64,000 nt of DNA from Altererythrobacter sp. C41 (GTDB taxonomy: Bacteria > Pseudomonadota > Alphaproteobacteria > Sphingomonadales > Sphingomonadaceae): positions 62,001 through 126,000 of the forward strand of contig NZ_JAEVFE010000002.1 of NCBI RefSeq assembly GCF_016803135.1. Direction: 5' to 3'. Position numbers and translations under genes: made by a program. Positions 47,681 through 57,183 of this stretch are shown piece by piece. The notes below the pieces were generated by a model. The model worked only from the letters and a program-made list of their open reading frames with translations, had not been told where the DNA came from and searched no databases. The number at the start of each line of letters is the position of its first letter. Positions within the stretch are counted from its first letter, which is position 1.

Positions 47681-48715
47681 TCAACGCTCGCCGAGCGCCT
47701 CGAGCACGCTGTCCCAGCGCACGAGCTTGAAGTTCTGCGCCGCCGGTTCGTTCATCCCGTCCTGCGCGATGAAGAGTCCGGCGGGGAACTCCGGACCGAA
47801 GTCGCCCAGCTTGAGCTCGATGCCGTCGGTCTCCTCAGCGGTGCCGATCGTCCCTGCGGCGATGCGGAAGCGGCCGACCGGCTCCATGCCGGGCAGGCGG
47901 AACACGGCGTAGGCGTTGTCGCCCTGGCTCGAGGCGACCAGCAGCCCACCGCTTTCCCCTTCGGGTGCGATAGCGAGACCCTCCACGTCGGCGACGAGCA
48001 TGGCGTTGTCGACCGTCGCGACGAGTTCACCCGGCGTTCCGTCCGTGCGGAAGCGCCAAATCCCGGCCATCTCCTCGCCGACATAGAGGGTGCCGTCGCG
48101 CGGATCGACCACGCAGCCTTCGGGCTGCGAAGCGAGCTTGTGCCGGAACACGGTCTCGACCGCCGGTTCGCCGCCGTTCCAGCGCAGCGCCTGGCCGTGC
48201 AGCGAGCCATCCTTGACCGGCGAATAGAGCATCACGTCCGCCCCGCCGCGGCCCGGCCCCATGCAGAAACCATAGCCTTCGCCGGGCCCCACATCGATCG
48301 TGCCCACCCGGCGCAGCTCGCCGCGCCCGGTGTCGAGCGTGAACAGCGCCACTTTGGCATTTGCCGGATCGGTCCGCTCGCTGGCGCCGACGAGTACGGT
48401 GCCGTCGGCAAGTTCGGCCAGATCGACGTTGTTGAGCAGGCCGCCGGGGAGGAAGTGGCGAACTTGGCCGTCGAGGCCGTAGACGTAAAGCCCGGCCTTC
48501 TTGTCCGTCGCGACGATCAGGCTCGCCGCAGGATTATCTGCATTGCGCCAGATCGCCGGATCGTCCGCCGCGTCTTCGTTCGCCGTGCCCACCGGACGGG
48601 TTTCGGCCGACGCCGTTACCTCGACCGCGGGATCGCCCATGATCGGCGCGGTCGCGCAGCCGCTTGCCGCCGCGATGATCGCAGCGAGCGGAAAGATCTT
48701 GAATACGTTTGCCAT
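47681..48715 (-). CDS. Beta-propeller phytase, probable lipoprotein
   Basis: A 344-residue phytase of the calcium-dependent beta-propeller class. Family segments are EDAADDPAIWRN, LIVATDKKAGLYVYGLDGQ, GLLNNVDLAEL, GYGFCMGPG, QPEGCVVDPRDGTLYVGEEMAGIWRF and DVEGLAIAPEG. They carry the acidic residues that bind Ca2+ and phosphate. The N-terminus ends AAIIAAASGCATAP, a lipobox-like site, so it may be anchored to a membrane. The ATG shares one base with the receptor stop (TGATG), so the two are co-translated. It would free phosphate from inositol phosphates. Confidence 0.93.
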   Translation of the reverse strand: MANVFKIFPLAAIIAAASGCATAPIMGDPAVEVTASAETRPVGTANEDAADDPAIWRNADNPAASLIVATDKKAGLYVYGLDGQVRHFLPGGLLNNVDLAELADGTVLVGASERTDPANAKVALFTLDTGRGELRRVGTIDVGPGEGYGFCMGPGRGGADVMLYSPVKDGSLHGQALRWNGGEPAVETVFRHKLASQPEGCVVDPRDGTLYVGEEMAGIWRFRTDGTPGELVATVDNAMLVADVEGLAIAPEGESGGLLVASSQGDNAYAVFRLPGMEPVGRFRIAAGTIGTAEETDGIELKLGDFGPEFPAGLFIAQDGMNEPAAQNFKLVRWDSVLEALGER

Positions 48716-51561
48716 CAGAAGTTCACCCTCGCGCCGAATTTCATGGTCCAGCTATATTCTTCGTACTGGTAGAGATTCCTGCGCCCGTCGTAGTTGTTGT
48801 AGGCGAAGTACTTGGCGTTGTTGATGTTCACCCATTCGTAGAAGAGCTGGACATTGTCGCTGACGCGGTACTTGGCGCTGAGATCGAGCTGGAAGTGGTC
48901 GTCGACCAGGCGATCTTCCTGGGCCTCGTCGCCGAGCTCGTCGAGATAGGAGTCGCGGTAGGTGCCCGCGACGCGCAAGCTGATCGGGCCTTTCTCGTAT
49001 CCCAGCGCGATATTGGCCGTGTGCTTCGATGTCGCGGGCAGCGTGATCTCGCGCAGGTCGGCCGGATCGCCGTCGATGGGAACCAGTCCGGTCGCATCGG
49101 TATAAGTGTAGTTCGCCTGCATCAGCAGCCCGTCGAGCGGCGCCGGCAGCATGTCGAACTTCTGCGCGACCGAAAGCTCGACGCCGTAGACTTCCGCGCT
49201 TTCGCCGTTGATCGGGATCGTCGCCTCGTCGAAGTCGATCCCCTGATAACTGCCTTCCTCGCGCACGGTATCGACGATGAAGTTCTTGATGTCCTTGTAG
49301 AACACCGCCGCGGTAATCGCGCCGTTGCCGGAGAAGTACCACTCGGCCGAAGCGTCGAGGTTCCATGCCTCGTAGGGCAGCAGATCGGGGTTGCCGAACT
49401 CGCCCTCGCGCTCGCCCTCGTCGTTCTCCTCCACCACGAAACGCGGGGCGAGCTTGGACAGCTTGGGCCGCACCAGACTGCGATAGCCGGCGGCGCGCAG
49501 CACCAGGTCGGGCGTCGGCTCGTAGCGGATGGTGAGGCTCGGCAGCCAGTGATCGTAATCGCGCGCGTAGGCGACCGGAGCGACGATCACGGTGTCCTCT
49601 GCGGCCTCTTCCCCGCCCGGCAGTTGGCCGCCTTCCTCCACCAGCAGGACGTTGTTGCCGGTGATGTCGTTCTTCGTCCCTTCGTAACGAACGCCGCCGA
49701 TCAGGCGCAACGTCGCGCTATCCCACCGGCCGAGCAGGTAGCCGGCCATGACATCTTCGGTGACAGAGTAGTCCTCGACGCTGGAATCGAATGCGCTGTC
49801 GATTTCGTTGAACGCGAAGTCGTCCCTGTTGCCGAAGAAGATGTCGCGGGCACCTCCGTAGTTCGGCACCGGCGAGATATCGGTGAGGCCGTAGTTCTGC
49901 TCGCCGAGCACGTCGGCGAGGGTCAGCGCTTCGTTCTCCCAGTACTCGGCCTCGAGATTGTAGCTCTTGTCGCGCCAGCGGCCCTTCGCACCGGCCTGGA
50001 CCGTGAAAGTGCCCGAATCCGTAGCGAATTCGCGCCCGATATCGAACTTGGCAGCGAACTCCTCGTCGATCGACTCCGACAGCGCCGTCAGGGTGATGTC
50101 ATCGAGCGCATAGGCCTGCGGATCGTAGAAGTCGTCGGTCGGGCCGGTGACAGTGTAAAGCGGGATGCGCGGGTCGGAGAAATCGAACCCTACGCCCAGC
50201 CCGTTGTCGGCGAAAATTTGCTCGAAGTTCGCCGGGTCGATCGAGCCGTTGTCGTGCTCGGTGCTCTTGGCCCAACTGGCGGAGTAGCTCGCCTTCCAGG
50301 TGCCGGTGTCGGTTTCGCCGCCGAGCACGACCGAGCGGATCTTCTGGGTTTCGAAGCGGTCCTTGATCGACCGCTGGATCGAGATTTCGCCGTTATCCGC
50401 TTCCTCGGGATCGGTGTCGCTGAAATCCACGCTCGCTCCGCTGCCCGAAACCTGGCCGGCGTCCTCCAGCTTGAAACTCGTCTCGCGGCGGTATTCCTGG
50501 TCGTCGAACTGACTGTAGATGCCGCGCAGGTAGATTTCGGTCGTATCGCTCAGGCGCGCGTCGAAGTTGAGATTGGCGCTGATGCGCTCGCGCTCGACGT
50601 TGTAGTCGCGGTAATTGACCTCCTCGGGGAAGATCAGGCTATCGTCGTCGCCCCAGCCATCGGCCTCGACATTGTCGGTCTCGAACTTGCGCTTGTAGTA
50701 GGACACGCCGCCCGAAACACCGAAGTTATCGCTCAGCTTGGTGGCGAAGTCGATGCTGCCCTTGGGCGAGACGTTGTCCGCGTAATCGTTGTAGCTGCCT
50801 TCGATCTTCGCAGTGAGCAGATCCTTCTTGCGGTCGAAGGCGCTGGTCGTCTCGATCTCGATCGAGGCGCCGATCGTATCGGCGTCCATATCGGGCGTGA
50901 GCGACTTCTTGATCTCGATCGATTCGATGATGTCGCTCGAGATCACGTCGAGCGCGACCGAGCGCACGTCGGATTCCGGTGCCGGCAGGCGCACGCCGTT
51001 GAGCGAGGTCGCGTTAAGCTCCGGGTCGAGACCGCGGACCGAGACGAAGCGGCCTTCCCCCTGGTCGTTGAGCACGTTTACCCCGGGCAGGCGGCGCAGC
51101 GATTCGGCCACGTTCTGGTCAGGGAACTGGCCGATTGCGTCGCGCGTCAGCACGTCGCTCACGCCGTCGTTCGCGCGCTTGCGGGAAAGGGCGCTGGCGA
51201 GGTTGGCGCTCTGGCCGACGACCAGAATCTCGCGCGCGTCGTCGCCTCCGATCAGCACGTCGGTGCGGACATAGCCGTCGGCCGGAACGCTCACGGCCTG
51301 GCGCACGCTCGGCGCGCCGACGTAGTTGACTTCGAGCGTGTATTCGCCGGCCGGAACGTCGGAGAACAGGAAGCTGCCGTCGCGCTCGGTCGTCGCCACG
51401 CGGTCGAGCTCCACCAGCCGAACCTGTGCGGCCTGCAGAGCGATCGTCTCGCTCGCATCGTAGACGCTGCCGACGACGTCGCCCGCGACTGCCGGCGTTG
51501 CGATTGCGGCCGCCAGAACCGCGCTGGCGGATGAAAGCAGATAGCGCTTGCGGCTGAACAT
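48715..51561 (-). CDS. TonB-dependent receptor paired with phytase
   Basis: A 948-residue outer-membrane receptor. A signal peptide (LLSSASAVLAAAIATPAVAG) is followed by a carboxypeptidase-regulatory-like domain (VVGSVYDASETIALQAAQVRLVE, FLFSDVPAGEYTLEVNYVG), a TonB box (REILVVG), a plug (DVLTRDAIGQFPDQN, SLRRLPGVNVLND, VSVRGLDPELN) and the beta-barrel ending YSWTMKFGARVNF. It is transcribed first in the pair and probably imports phytate or lower inositol phosphates for the phytase. The ATG at 51561 follows GGAGGGCAACGGGAA. Confidence 0.94.
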   Translation of the reverse strand: MFSRKRYLLSSASAVLAAAIATPAVAGDVVGSVYDASETIALQAAQVRLVELDRVATTERDGSFLFSDVPAGEYTLEVNYVGAPSVRQAVSVPADGYVRTDVLIGGDDAREILVVGQSANLASALSRKRANDGVSDVLTRDAIGQFPDQNVAESLRRLPGVNVLNDQGEGRFVSVRGLDPELNATSLNGVRLPAPESDVRSVALDVISSDIIESIEIKKSLTPDMDADTIGASIEIETTSAFDRKKDLLTAKIEGSYNDYADNVSPKGSIDFATKLSDNFGVSGGVSYYKRKFETDNVEADGWGDDDSLIFPEEVNYRDYNVERERISANLNFDARLSDTTEIYLRGIYSQFDDQEYRRETSFKLEDAGQVSGSGASVDFSDTDPEEADNGEISIQRSIKDRFETQKIRSVVLGGETDTGTWKASYSASWAKSTEHDNGSIDPANFEQIFADNGLGVGFDFSDPRIPLYTVTGPTDDFYDPQAYALDDITLTALSESIDEEFAAKFDIGREFATDSGTFTVQAGAKGRWRDKSYNLEAEYWENEALTLADVLGEQNYGLTDISPVPNYGGARDIFFGNRDDFAFNEIDSAFDSSVEDYSVTEDVMAGYLLGRWDSATLRLIGGVRYEGTKNDITGNNVLLVEEGGQLPGGEEAAEDTVIVAPVAYARDYDHWLPSLTIRYEPTPDLVLRAAGYRSLVRPKLSKLAPRFVVEENDEGEREGEFGNPDLLPYEAWNLDASAEWYFSGNGAITAAVFYKDIKNFIVDTVREEGSYQGIDFDEATIPINGESAEVYGVELSVAQKFDMLPAPLDGLLMQANYTYTDATGLVPIDGDPADLREITLPATSKHTANIALGYEKGPISLRVAGTYRDSYLDELGDEAQEDRLVDDHFQLDLSAKYRVSDNVQLFYEWVNINNAKYFAYNNYDGRRNLYQYEEYSWTMKFGARVNF

Positions 51562-51675
51562 TTCCCGTTGCCCTCCTGAACCGTGTTGGAGGGGCCGCTA
51601 GGGGCCGGGCATTACGCGCGCGTGGCGATTGTGTGACAGAACGATGATTGCGGAAAGATCGCCCGCAAGGGGAGA

Positions 51676-53337
51676 TCAGGCGGCAGGGCGGCTCGTCGCG
51701 GCGAGGCCCAGGATCGCGCGGGCGATCTCGCGCTCGCCCATGATCACGTGGTCGACGCCGAGCCGTTCGAGGTAGCCGACTTCCTCGTCCGAATGCGCGC
51801 GCGCGAAGATCACGATCTCGGGATTGAGCCGCCGCGCGTGCTCCGCGATCGCGCCGCCCTCGAAACCTTCGGGTATCGCGATGATGAGCTTGGAGGCATG
51901 CTGGATGCCTGCCTCGTCGAGGATGTGCGGATTGCTCGCATTTCCGACCACGACTTCGCGCCCGGCTTCCTCGGCCTGGCGCGCGAAGTCCGCCTGCTCC
52001 TCGATCACGACCAGCGCCCGCCCCCGGTGAGCGGCGCCTTCCGCGATCAGCCGCCCCACGCGGCCGTGGCCGACGAGGACCACGTGCTCGCGCCGTTCGC
52101 GCTGGCGAGCTTCTTCGCGTTCCTGCGCCTTCGCCTCGTCCTGCCGCTTCACGTCGCCCAGACGCCCCGCCGCCAGCGTGAAGATCAGCGGGTTGAAGAG
52201 AATGGAGAAGATCGCGCCGGCAAGAATGAGGTCGCGGCCCTCGGGCGGCAGGATGCCGAGCTGCATCCCGAGCCCCGCCAGGATAAACGAGAATTCGCCG
52301 ATCTGTGCGAGGCTGCCGGCGACCGTCAGTGCGATCTCGTTGTCGTGCCCGAACGCGCGCACGATGGCGTAGGCGGCGAGCGATTTTCCGATGACGATGA
52401 TTGCCACCGTCGCGAGCACCGGTCCGGGCTGCTCCACCACCACTGCCGGATCGAACAACATGCCGACCGAGACGAAGAATAGAACGGCGAAGGCGTCGCG
52501 CAGGGGCAGCGTTTCCTCCGCGGCGCGCCGGCTCAGCTGGGTTTCGCCCAGGATCATCCCGGCGAAGAACGCGCCGAGCGCGAGTGAAACGTCGAACACG
52601 TAAGCGGCGCCCAGCGCCACTCCCAGCGCGATCGATAGCACCGCCAGGCGGAAGAGCTCGCGCGAGCCGGTATGTGCGGTCCAGTGCAGCGCCGCGGGGA
52701 TCACGCGCCGGGCCACGATCAGCATGAAGGCGAGGAAGCCGCCGACCTTGAGCACGGTGAGCGCAACGGCTGTCAGCAGGCTGCCGCCCCCGTCGCTGCC
52801 CGATCGCCCTTCCAGCATGCCCGCTATGGCGGGAAGCAGCACCAGCGCGAGGATCATCGCCAGATCCTCGACGATCAGCCAGCCGACGGCGATGCGCCCG
52901 CGTTCGGTGTCGATCAAATTGCGCGCCTGGAGGGCGCGGAGCAGGACGACGGTGCTCGCGACCGACAGCGCCAGCCCGAAGACCAGCCCGGCAGCGACCG
53001 ACCACCCCAGGTAGAGCGCGAGGCCCACCCCCATCGCCGTCGCGACGGTGATCTGGATCACGGCCCCCGGCACGGCGATGTTCCTTACCGAGAGCAGATC
53101 GCGAAGCGAGAAATGCAGCCCGACGCCGAACATCAGCAGCATGACCCCGATTTCCGCCAGCTCGTTGGCGAGCGCGATGTCCGCGACGAAACCGGGGGTG
53201 AAGGGACCGACGATCACACCTGCGAACAGATAACCCGCCACCGGGGAAATGCGCAGCTTGTGCGCGAGCGCCCCCATCAGGAATGCAACGACGAACCCTG
53301 CGACGATCGTGCCCATGAGCGGCGTGTGATGCGGCAT
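51676..53337 (-). CDS. YbaL/KefB-type cation:proton antiporter with RCK/TrkA-N domain
   Basis: A 553-residue inner-membrane antiporter (CPA2). About 12 membrane segments (1-390) include GYLFAGVIVGPFTPGF, LMFGVGLHFSLRDL and GQLxEFSFIL-like SLAQIGEFSFILAGLG. They are followed by a charged linker (about 392-415) and a Rossmann TrkA-N domain with VLVGHGRVGRLIAEG (nucleotide loop). The architecture matches YbaL/KefB monovalent cation:proton antiporters gated by a bound nucleotide. It stands alone, with short gaps on either side. Confidence 0.92.
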   Translation of the reverse strand: MPHHTPLMGTIVAGFVVAFLMGALAHKLRISPVAGYLFAGVIVGPFTPGFVADIALANELAEIGVMLLMFGVGLHFSLRDLLSVRNIAVPGAVIQITVATAMGVGLALYLGWSVAAGLVFGLALSVASTVVLLRALQARNLIDTERGRIAVGWLIVEDLAMILALVLLPAIAGMLEGRSGSDGGGSLLTAVALTVLKVGGFLAFMLIVARRVIPAALHWTAHTGSRELFRLAVLSIALGVALGAAYVFDVSLALGAFFAGMILGETQLSRRAAEETLPLRDAFAVLFFVSVGMLFDPAVVVEQPGPVLATVAIIVIGKSLAAYAIVRAFGHDNEIALTVAGSLAQIGEFSFILAGLGMQLGILPPEGRDLILAGAIFSILFNPLIFTLAAGRLGDVKRQDEAKAQEREEARQRERREHVVLVGHGRVGRLIAEGAAHRGRALVVIEEQADFARQAEEAGREVVVGNASNPHILDEAGIQHASKLIIAIPEGFEGGAIAEHARRLNPEIVIFARAHSDEEVGYLERLGVDHVIMGEREIARAILGLAATSRPAA

Positions 53338-53413
53338 TCAGTCTCCTTAGTGTCCTTCGCCCACACTCTTGCAGGAGAAAGTGCCGGTCAATTCCCAACC
53401 TGCGGCCGGGGCA

Positions 53414-53446
53414 CAAAAAAAGGGCGGCCCCTCGCGGGACCGCCCT
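53414..53446 (-). terminator. Rho-independent terminator of the rplM-rpsI operon
   Basis: On the minus strand AGGGCGG and CCGCCCT form a 7-bp stem around a loop rich in G and C that extends pairing. The stem is followed by TTTTTT. It begins 26 bp after the rpsI stop. Confidence 0.93.
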
Positions 53447-53471
53447 TCCGTTTGTCCGGTGTGCGGAAACC

Positions 53472-53987
53472 TTAGCGCTTCGAGAACTGGAAGCTGCGGC
53501 GGGCCTTGGCGCGGCCGTACTTCTTGCGCTCGACCACGCGGCTGTCGCGGGTGAGGAAGCCGGCGGCCTTGACCGTGGCGCGCAGTGCCGGCTCGTACTT
53601 GGCAAGTGCCTGCGCGATGCCGTGCTTGACTGCGCCGGCCTGGCCCGAGAGCCCGCCGCCCTTGACGGTCGCGACGACATCGAACTGCTCCGCGCGATCG
53701 GTGATCGCGAAGGGCTGGTTGATGATCAGGCGCAGCGTCGGCCGTGCGAAGTAGGTTTCCTGGTCGCGGCCGTTGATGGTGATCGTGCCCTTGCCCGGCT
53801 TGATCCACACGCGGGCCACGGCGTCCTTGCGGCGGCCGGTGGCATAGGCGCGGCCTTGCTGATCGAGCTCCTGCTCGCGCAGCGGGGCAGTGCTTTCGGC
53901 GATCACCACCGCGTCACCCTCGGGGGCGTCGCCGGCGATGTTCTTGAGGTCCGACAGATCGGACACGGTGTTCTTGTCGTCAGCCAT
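53472..53987 (-). CDS. rpsI: 30S ribosomal protein S9
   Basis: A 171-residue S9, longer than the about 130-residue Escherichia coli protein because of an acidic N-terminal extension of about 40 residues ([14 protein letters not shown] onward) seen in alphaproteobacteria. The core is canonical: [51 protein letters not shown] and the C-terminal RRSFQFSKR tail that reaches the P-site tRNA. The ATG shares one base with the L13 stop (TGATG), so the two are translationally coupled. Confidence 0.98.
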   Translation of the reverse strand: MADDKNTVSDLSDLKNIAGDAPEGDAVVIAESTAPLREQELDQQGRAYATGRRKDAVARVWIKPGKGTITINGRDQETYFARPTLRLIINQPFAITDRAEQFDVVATVKGGGLSGQAGAVKHGIAQALAKYEPALRATVKAAGFLTRDSRVVERKKYGRAKARRSFQFSKR

Positions 53988-54466
53988 CAGGCGGTAACCT
54001 TGTTCTTGCGGTTCATGGAGGCGACGTCGAGCACTTCGGGCTGCTGCCCGTCGTGCGGGTGCTCGGTGCCGGCATAGAGGTGCAGCGCCTTCATCTGCTG
54101 GCGGCCCAGCGGGCCGCGCGGAATCATGCGCTCGACAGCCTTTTCGAGCACGCGCTCGGGGAAGCGGCCTTCGAGCACCTTCGCCGGGGTCGTTTCCTTG
54201 ATCCCGCCGGCATAGCCGGTGTGCTTGTAGTACTTCTTGTCGCCCAGCTTGTTGCCGGTGAACCGCACCTTGTCGGCGTTGATCACGACAACGTGATCGC
54301 CGCAGTCGACGTGGGGGGTGTAGCTCGGCTTGTGCTTGCCGCGCAGGATGTTGGCGACGATCGTCGCGAGGCGGCCGACGACCAGACCCTCGGCATCGAT
54401 CAGGTGCCACTTCTTCTCGACCTCGGCCGGCTTGATCGACCGGGTGCTCTTGTGGAGCGCCTTCAT
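53987..54466 (-). CDS. rplM: 50S ribosomal protein L13
   Basis: A 159-residue L13 with standard segments: [91 protein letters not shown]13 is an early assembly protein of the large subunit. I chose ATG 54466, which has AAGGAA 8 bp upstream, and leaves a 133-bp upstream region for the operon promoter. It is followed by rpsI, the usual gene order. Confidence 0.98.
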   Translation of the reverse strand: MKALHKSTRSIKPAEVEKKWHLIDAEGLVVGRLATIVANILRGKHKPSYTPHVDCGDHVVVINADKVRFTGNKLGDKKYYKHTGYAGGIKETTPAKVLEGRFPERVLEKAVERMIPRGPLGRQQMKALHLYAGTEHPHDGQQPEVLDVASMNRKNKVTA

Positions 54467-54599
54467 GGCTTCAATTCCTTCGAAATGTCTCTCGCCGCGA
54501 ATCCGCATGAGAGCGGGCGCGGGAGCGGCGCATTTGTCGTCCGACCGCCCGAAAGTCAAGCAAATCCGGGGTTCTCGGAGGAGGTAAAATAATACCGCG

Positions 54600-55325
54600 C
54601 TACTCGAGCGGCTCCAGCCGCCATGTTTCCCGCGACGCGCGTACGCTGTCCTTCACGGTCGTCTCGATCCGCCGCTCCGCCGTAGCGAGATGGCGCCCGC
54701 CGGGGGCGAGTGTGCCTGCGAAACTGACGTCGATCGTGCCCGATCCGCCGTCCGGCAGCGGCAGTGTCTGCTGGTCGCGGCGAGGGGCGACCGGATAGAA
54801 CAGATCCTCCGGCCATCGGCTGGTCATCGCGGCGCCGGCCTGCTGCACGGCCCGGACATACTGCATCGCGTCCGCCTGCCGCTCCGCCGTCGCGCCCTCG
54901 AGATACTTCCTCGCCGCTGCCTCGAGGCCGGGGATGGAGGTAGCGCCTGCTTGTTCCTCGCCGACGATCAGTCCGGCCTTGTCCAGCGCGACGGGGAAGG
55001 GGCCTGCATGCGGATTCTTCCGCTCGACATCGGCCAGCGCTGCAAGGGGCGGCGGTGCGTCGACCTCGACCGCGATCTGCTCGCCCTCGACCGTATATCC
55101 GGCCGCATGCGCGGCAAAGCGCACGCGCCAGGTCCGGGTGACCGTGACTTTGGCACCGTCACCCAGCTCGCGCTCGAGCACTCGCGTGAGTCGCATCGGT
55201 TCGCTTGGCGCTTTGAAGCCGGCCGCTTCGGCCACCTGAGCACCAACGCGCGCTCCACCGAGAACGGCGCCCATCGCGGCCCCCAACGCGGCAAGCGCGC
55301 CTCGGCGGTCGAAGGGCGCCGTCAC
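54600..55325 (-). CDS. Hypothetical exported protein
   Basis: A 241-residue protein I do not recognise. The N-terminus has a short basic stretch and a hydrophobic run ([25 protein letters not shown]) that resembles a signal peptide. The mature part looks beta-rich with no Cys. The GTG start at 55325 overlaps the cutA stop in GTGA, so it is the third gene of the haem A synthase operon. A function in the envelope is the only inference possible. Confidence 0.75.
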   Translation of the reverse strand: MTAPFDRRGALAALGAAMGAVLGGARVGAQVAEAAGFKAPSEPMRLTRVLERELGDGAKVTVTRTWRVRFAAHAAGYTVEGEQIAVEVDAPPPLAALADVERKNPHAGPFPVALDKAGLIVGEEQAGATSIPGLEAAARKYLEGATAERQADAMQYVRAVQQAGAAMTSRWPEDLFYPVAPRRDQQTLPLPDGGSGTIDVSFAGTLAPGGRHLATAERRIETTVKDSVRASRETWRLEPLE

Positions 55326-55642
55326 CCGCGCGGCCCCACGAGCGCCCCAAGCCAGGCCTGCGTCACCGCGCCCGCGGCGTCGCAGTGCCAGCCGAGCACG
55401 GCGGGCTCGTCATAAGGATGCGTTTGTTCGAGCCGGGCGATGGCTTGCTCCAGCAGACGCACGTCGGTCTTCAGCAGGAGCCCGAACTCGCGCACTTCGT
55501 CGACTTCGCCCCGCCAGCAGAAGACCGAATGTATAGGGCCGATGACATTTCCGCACGCTGCGAGCTTCTCTTCGACCAGCGTGCGCGCGAGCGATCTGGC
55601 GGTATCCTCGTCCGGGCAGGGGCACCAGACGAGCGCGCTCAC
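55322..55642 (-). CDS. cutA: CutA1-like divalent-ion tolerance protein
   Basis: A 106-residue protein with the CutA ferredoxin-like fold. The family marks are CPCPDEDTARSLARTLVEEKLAACGNVIGPIHSVFCWRGEVDEVREFGLLLKT and ARLEQTHPYDEPAVLGW. CutA1 forms very stable trimers linked to copper and divalent-metal tolerance, with an undefined biochemical role. The GTG at 55642 overlaps the COX15 stop by 4 bp (GTGA), and its own stop overlaps the next GTG in the same way. Confidence 0.93.
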   Translation of the reverse strand: MSALVWCPCPDEDTARSLARTLVEEKLAACGNVIGPIHSVFCWRGEVDEVREFGLLLKTDVRLLEQAIARLEQTHPYDEPAVLGWHCDAAGAVTQAWLGALVGPRG

Positions 55643-56700
55643 GGCCGCCGTCCCAGGACGTGCGCACCCCAGGCTACGGCAATCACCAGCAGCGCGCCGA
55701 CGAACTGGTGGGCGGTCGCGATCCACAGCGATACGCCGGTCCAGACGGTGGCGATGCCGAGGATGATCTGTGTGCCGAAGGCCGCGTGAATCGCGATGGA
55801 GGCGCGGCGCTCGAACGGGCGAACCTTGCGCGCGAGCACGATCAGCGCCGCCACCGCCACCCAGGCCCACCAGCGGTGGAGGAAGTGGATCAGGAACGGA
55901 TCGTGCGTCATGGCCCAGAACAGCCCGCGCGACGCGTCGAACTCGGGCACGAACCGCCCCTGCATCAGTGGCCAGGTATCGGACGCCAGTCCCGCATTGA
56001 GGCCCGCGACCCAGGCGCCGAGCAGGAGCTGCACGAACAGGATGAGCGCGGCGACCAGTGCAAGCCCGCCAAACCGCGCCGGCCGGGCGCCCGGAATCTG
56101 CGCGAGCCGGTGGAGATCGAACGCCGTCCATGCGAGGCCGCCGAGGGTGAACAGCGCCGTGAGCAGATGGATCGACAGCCAGAAGTGGCTGACGTCGGTC
56201 ACTTCGCTCGACAGGCCGGAGCGCACCATGAACCAGCCGAACGCCCCCTGCAGGCCTCCGAGTGCGAGCAGCGCGAGCAGTCGCGGCTTGTACCCCTTGG
56301 GGATTGCGCCGCGAATCCAGTACCAGGCGAGCGGCAGGGCGAAGGCCAGGCCGATCAGGCGGCCGAGCAGGCGATGCGCCCATTCCCAGAAGTAGATGAA
56401 CTTGTAATCTGCCAGCGTCATTCCGGCCGGGCCGGTGATCTGCTGGTACTCGCCGATCTGCTGATAGGCTTCGAACTCGGCTTGCCACTGCGCGTCCGTC
56501 AGCGGCGGGATCGCGCCCGTCACGGGCTTCCATTCGGTGATCGACAGGCCCGATTCGGTCAGCCGGGTGATGCCGCCAACCACGATCATCGCCACGACCA
56601 TCCAGGCGACGATCCAGAGCCAGCGGGCGAGAGCGGCGGGGCGGGCTGTGGCGGGCGTCAGCACGGCTGTGCCCCCGCCGAAGTTCGTCGAGGAGACCAT
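55639..56700 (-). CDS. ctaA: Haem A synthase, COX15/CtaA family
   Basis: A 353-residue inner-membrane enzyme with eight membrane segments, oxidising the haem O methyl group to the aldehyde of haem A for cytochrome aa3. Typical COX15 (type 2) segments are GGITRLTESGLSITEWKPVTGAIPPL, FIYFWEWAHRLLGRLIG with the haem-ligand His, VSHFWLSIHLLTALF and FLIHFLHRWWAW, plus TAHQFVGALLV. I chose ATG 56700; no good ribosome-binding site is seen, and an in-frame ATG at 56763 would add 21 residues but run through a palindromic promoter region. It is the first gene of the ctaA-cutA-hypothetical operon. Confidence 0.94.
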   Translation of the reverse strand: MVSSTNFGGGTAVLTPATARPAALARWLWIVAWMVVAMIVVGGITRLTESGLSITEWKPVTGAIPPLTDAQWQAEFEAYQQIGEYQQITGPAGMTLADYKFIYFWEWAHRLLGRLIGLAFALPLAWYWIRGAIPKGYKPRLLALLALGGLQGAFGWFMVRSGLSSEVTDVSHFWLSIHLLTALFTLGGLAWTAFDLHRLAQIPGARPARFGGLALVAALILFVQLLLGAWVAGLNAGLASDTWPLMQGRFVPEFDASRGLFWAMTHDPFLIHFLHRWWAWVAVAALIVLARKVRPFERRASIAIHAAFGTQIILGIATVWTGVSLWIATAHQFVGALLVIAVAWGAHVLGRRP

Positions 56701-56727
56701 GGAGGCGCCTGATGCGTCGGCGTTCCG

Positions 56728-56776
56728 CAAATCGCAAGGGCTTTGCGATTTGGCCTTGCGCAATGATACATTATCA
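56728..56776. promoter_or_regulatory. Two palindromes in the divergent ctaA/merC-like region
   Basis: CAAATCGCAA (56728-56737) and TTGCGATTTG (56743-56752) form a perfect 10-bp inverted repeat with a 5-bp centre. Nearer the merC-like gene, TGATA-CAT-TATCA (56764-56776) is a second perfect inverted repeat, AT-rich and similar in shape to metalloregulator (Zur/Fur-type) boxes. Their position between divergent genes suggests operators. Regulator identity is not known. Confidence 0.5.
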
Positions 56777-56794
56777 CATACATGGACCTCGCCA

Positions 56795-57166
56795 ATGAGT
56801 AATCCCCTCTCCTCGATTCGCGCACGGCTGGACCGTGCAGGCGTCGTCCTTTCCGGGCTGTGCCTGCTGCATTGCCTGGCTTCGATCGTCGTGGTCTCGG
56901 CGCTTGGAATAGGCGGTGAGTTCCTGCTTGCGCCCGCCTTTCACCGCGTCGGACTGGCGATAGCGCTCGTAATCGCCGCGGTCGCGATCGGCTGGGGCGC
57001 GCTGACGCATCGCCGTGCCGCGCCCTTCGTGACGGCCATGACCGGGCTCAGCTTCATGGGCGGCGCGCTCGCCATGCCGCACGGCACGGGCGAGGTGGTG
57101 CTGACCGTGATCGGCGTCTCGCTCGTTTCGATCGGACACTTCCTCAACTTGCGCCACGCGCATTGA
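56795..57166 (+). CDS. MerC-domain membrane protein
   Basis: A 123-residue protein with four membrane segments and the MerC-like first segment [22 protein letters not shown], whose Cys and His could bind a metal. Others are [44 protein letters not shown] and [24 protein letters not shown], ending with His-rich residues. MerC proteins were described as mercury importers, but no mer operon is present here, so a general metal-uptake role is more likely. An AT-rich palindrome lies 19 bp upstream. The thiSG gene begins 17 bp downstream. Confidence 0.85.
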   Translation: MSNPLSSIRARLDRAGVVLSGLCLLHCLASIVVVSALGIGGEFLLAPAFHRVGLAIALVIAAVAIGWGALTHRRAAPFVTAMTGLSFMGGALAMPHGTGEVVLTVIGVSLVSIGHFLNLRHAH

Positions 57167-57183
57167 ACGCTATCTCGCGGGGC

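Noticed and set aside
48709-51534. A 941-residue plus-strand frame opposite the phytase-linked receptor
   Set aside because: Antisense shadow of a clear TonB-dependent receptor with signal peptide, TonB box, plug and barrel.
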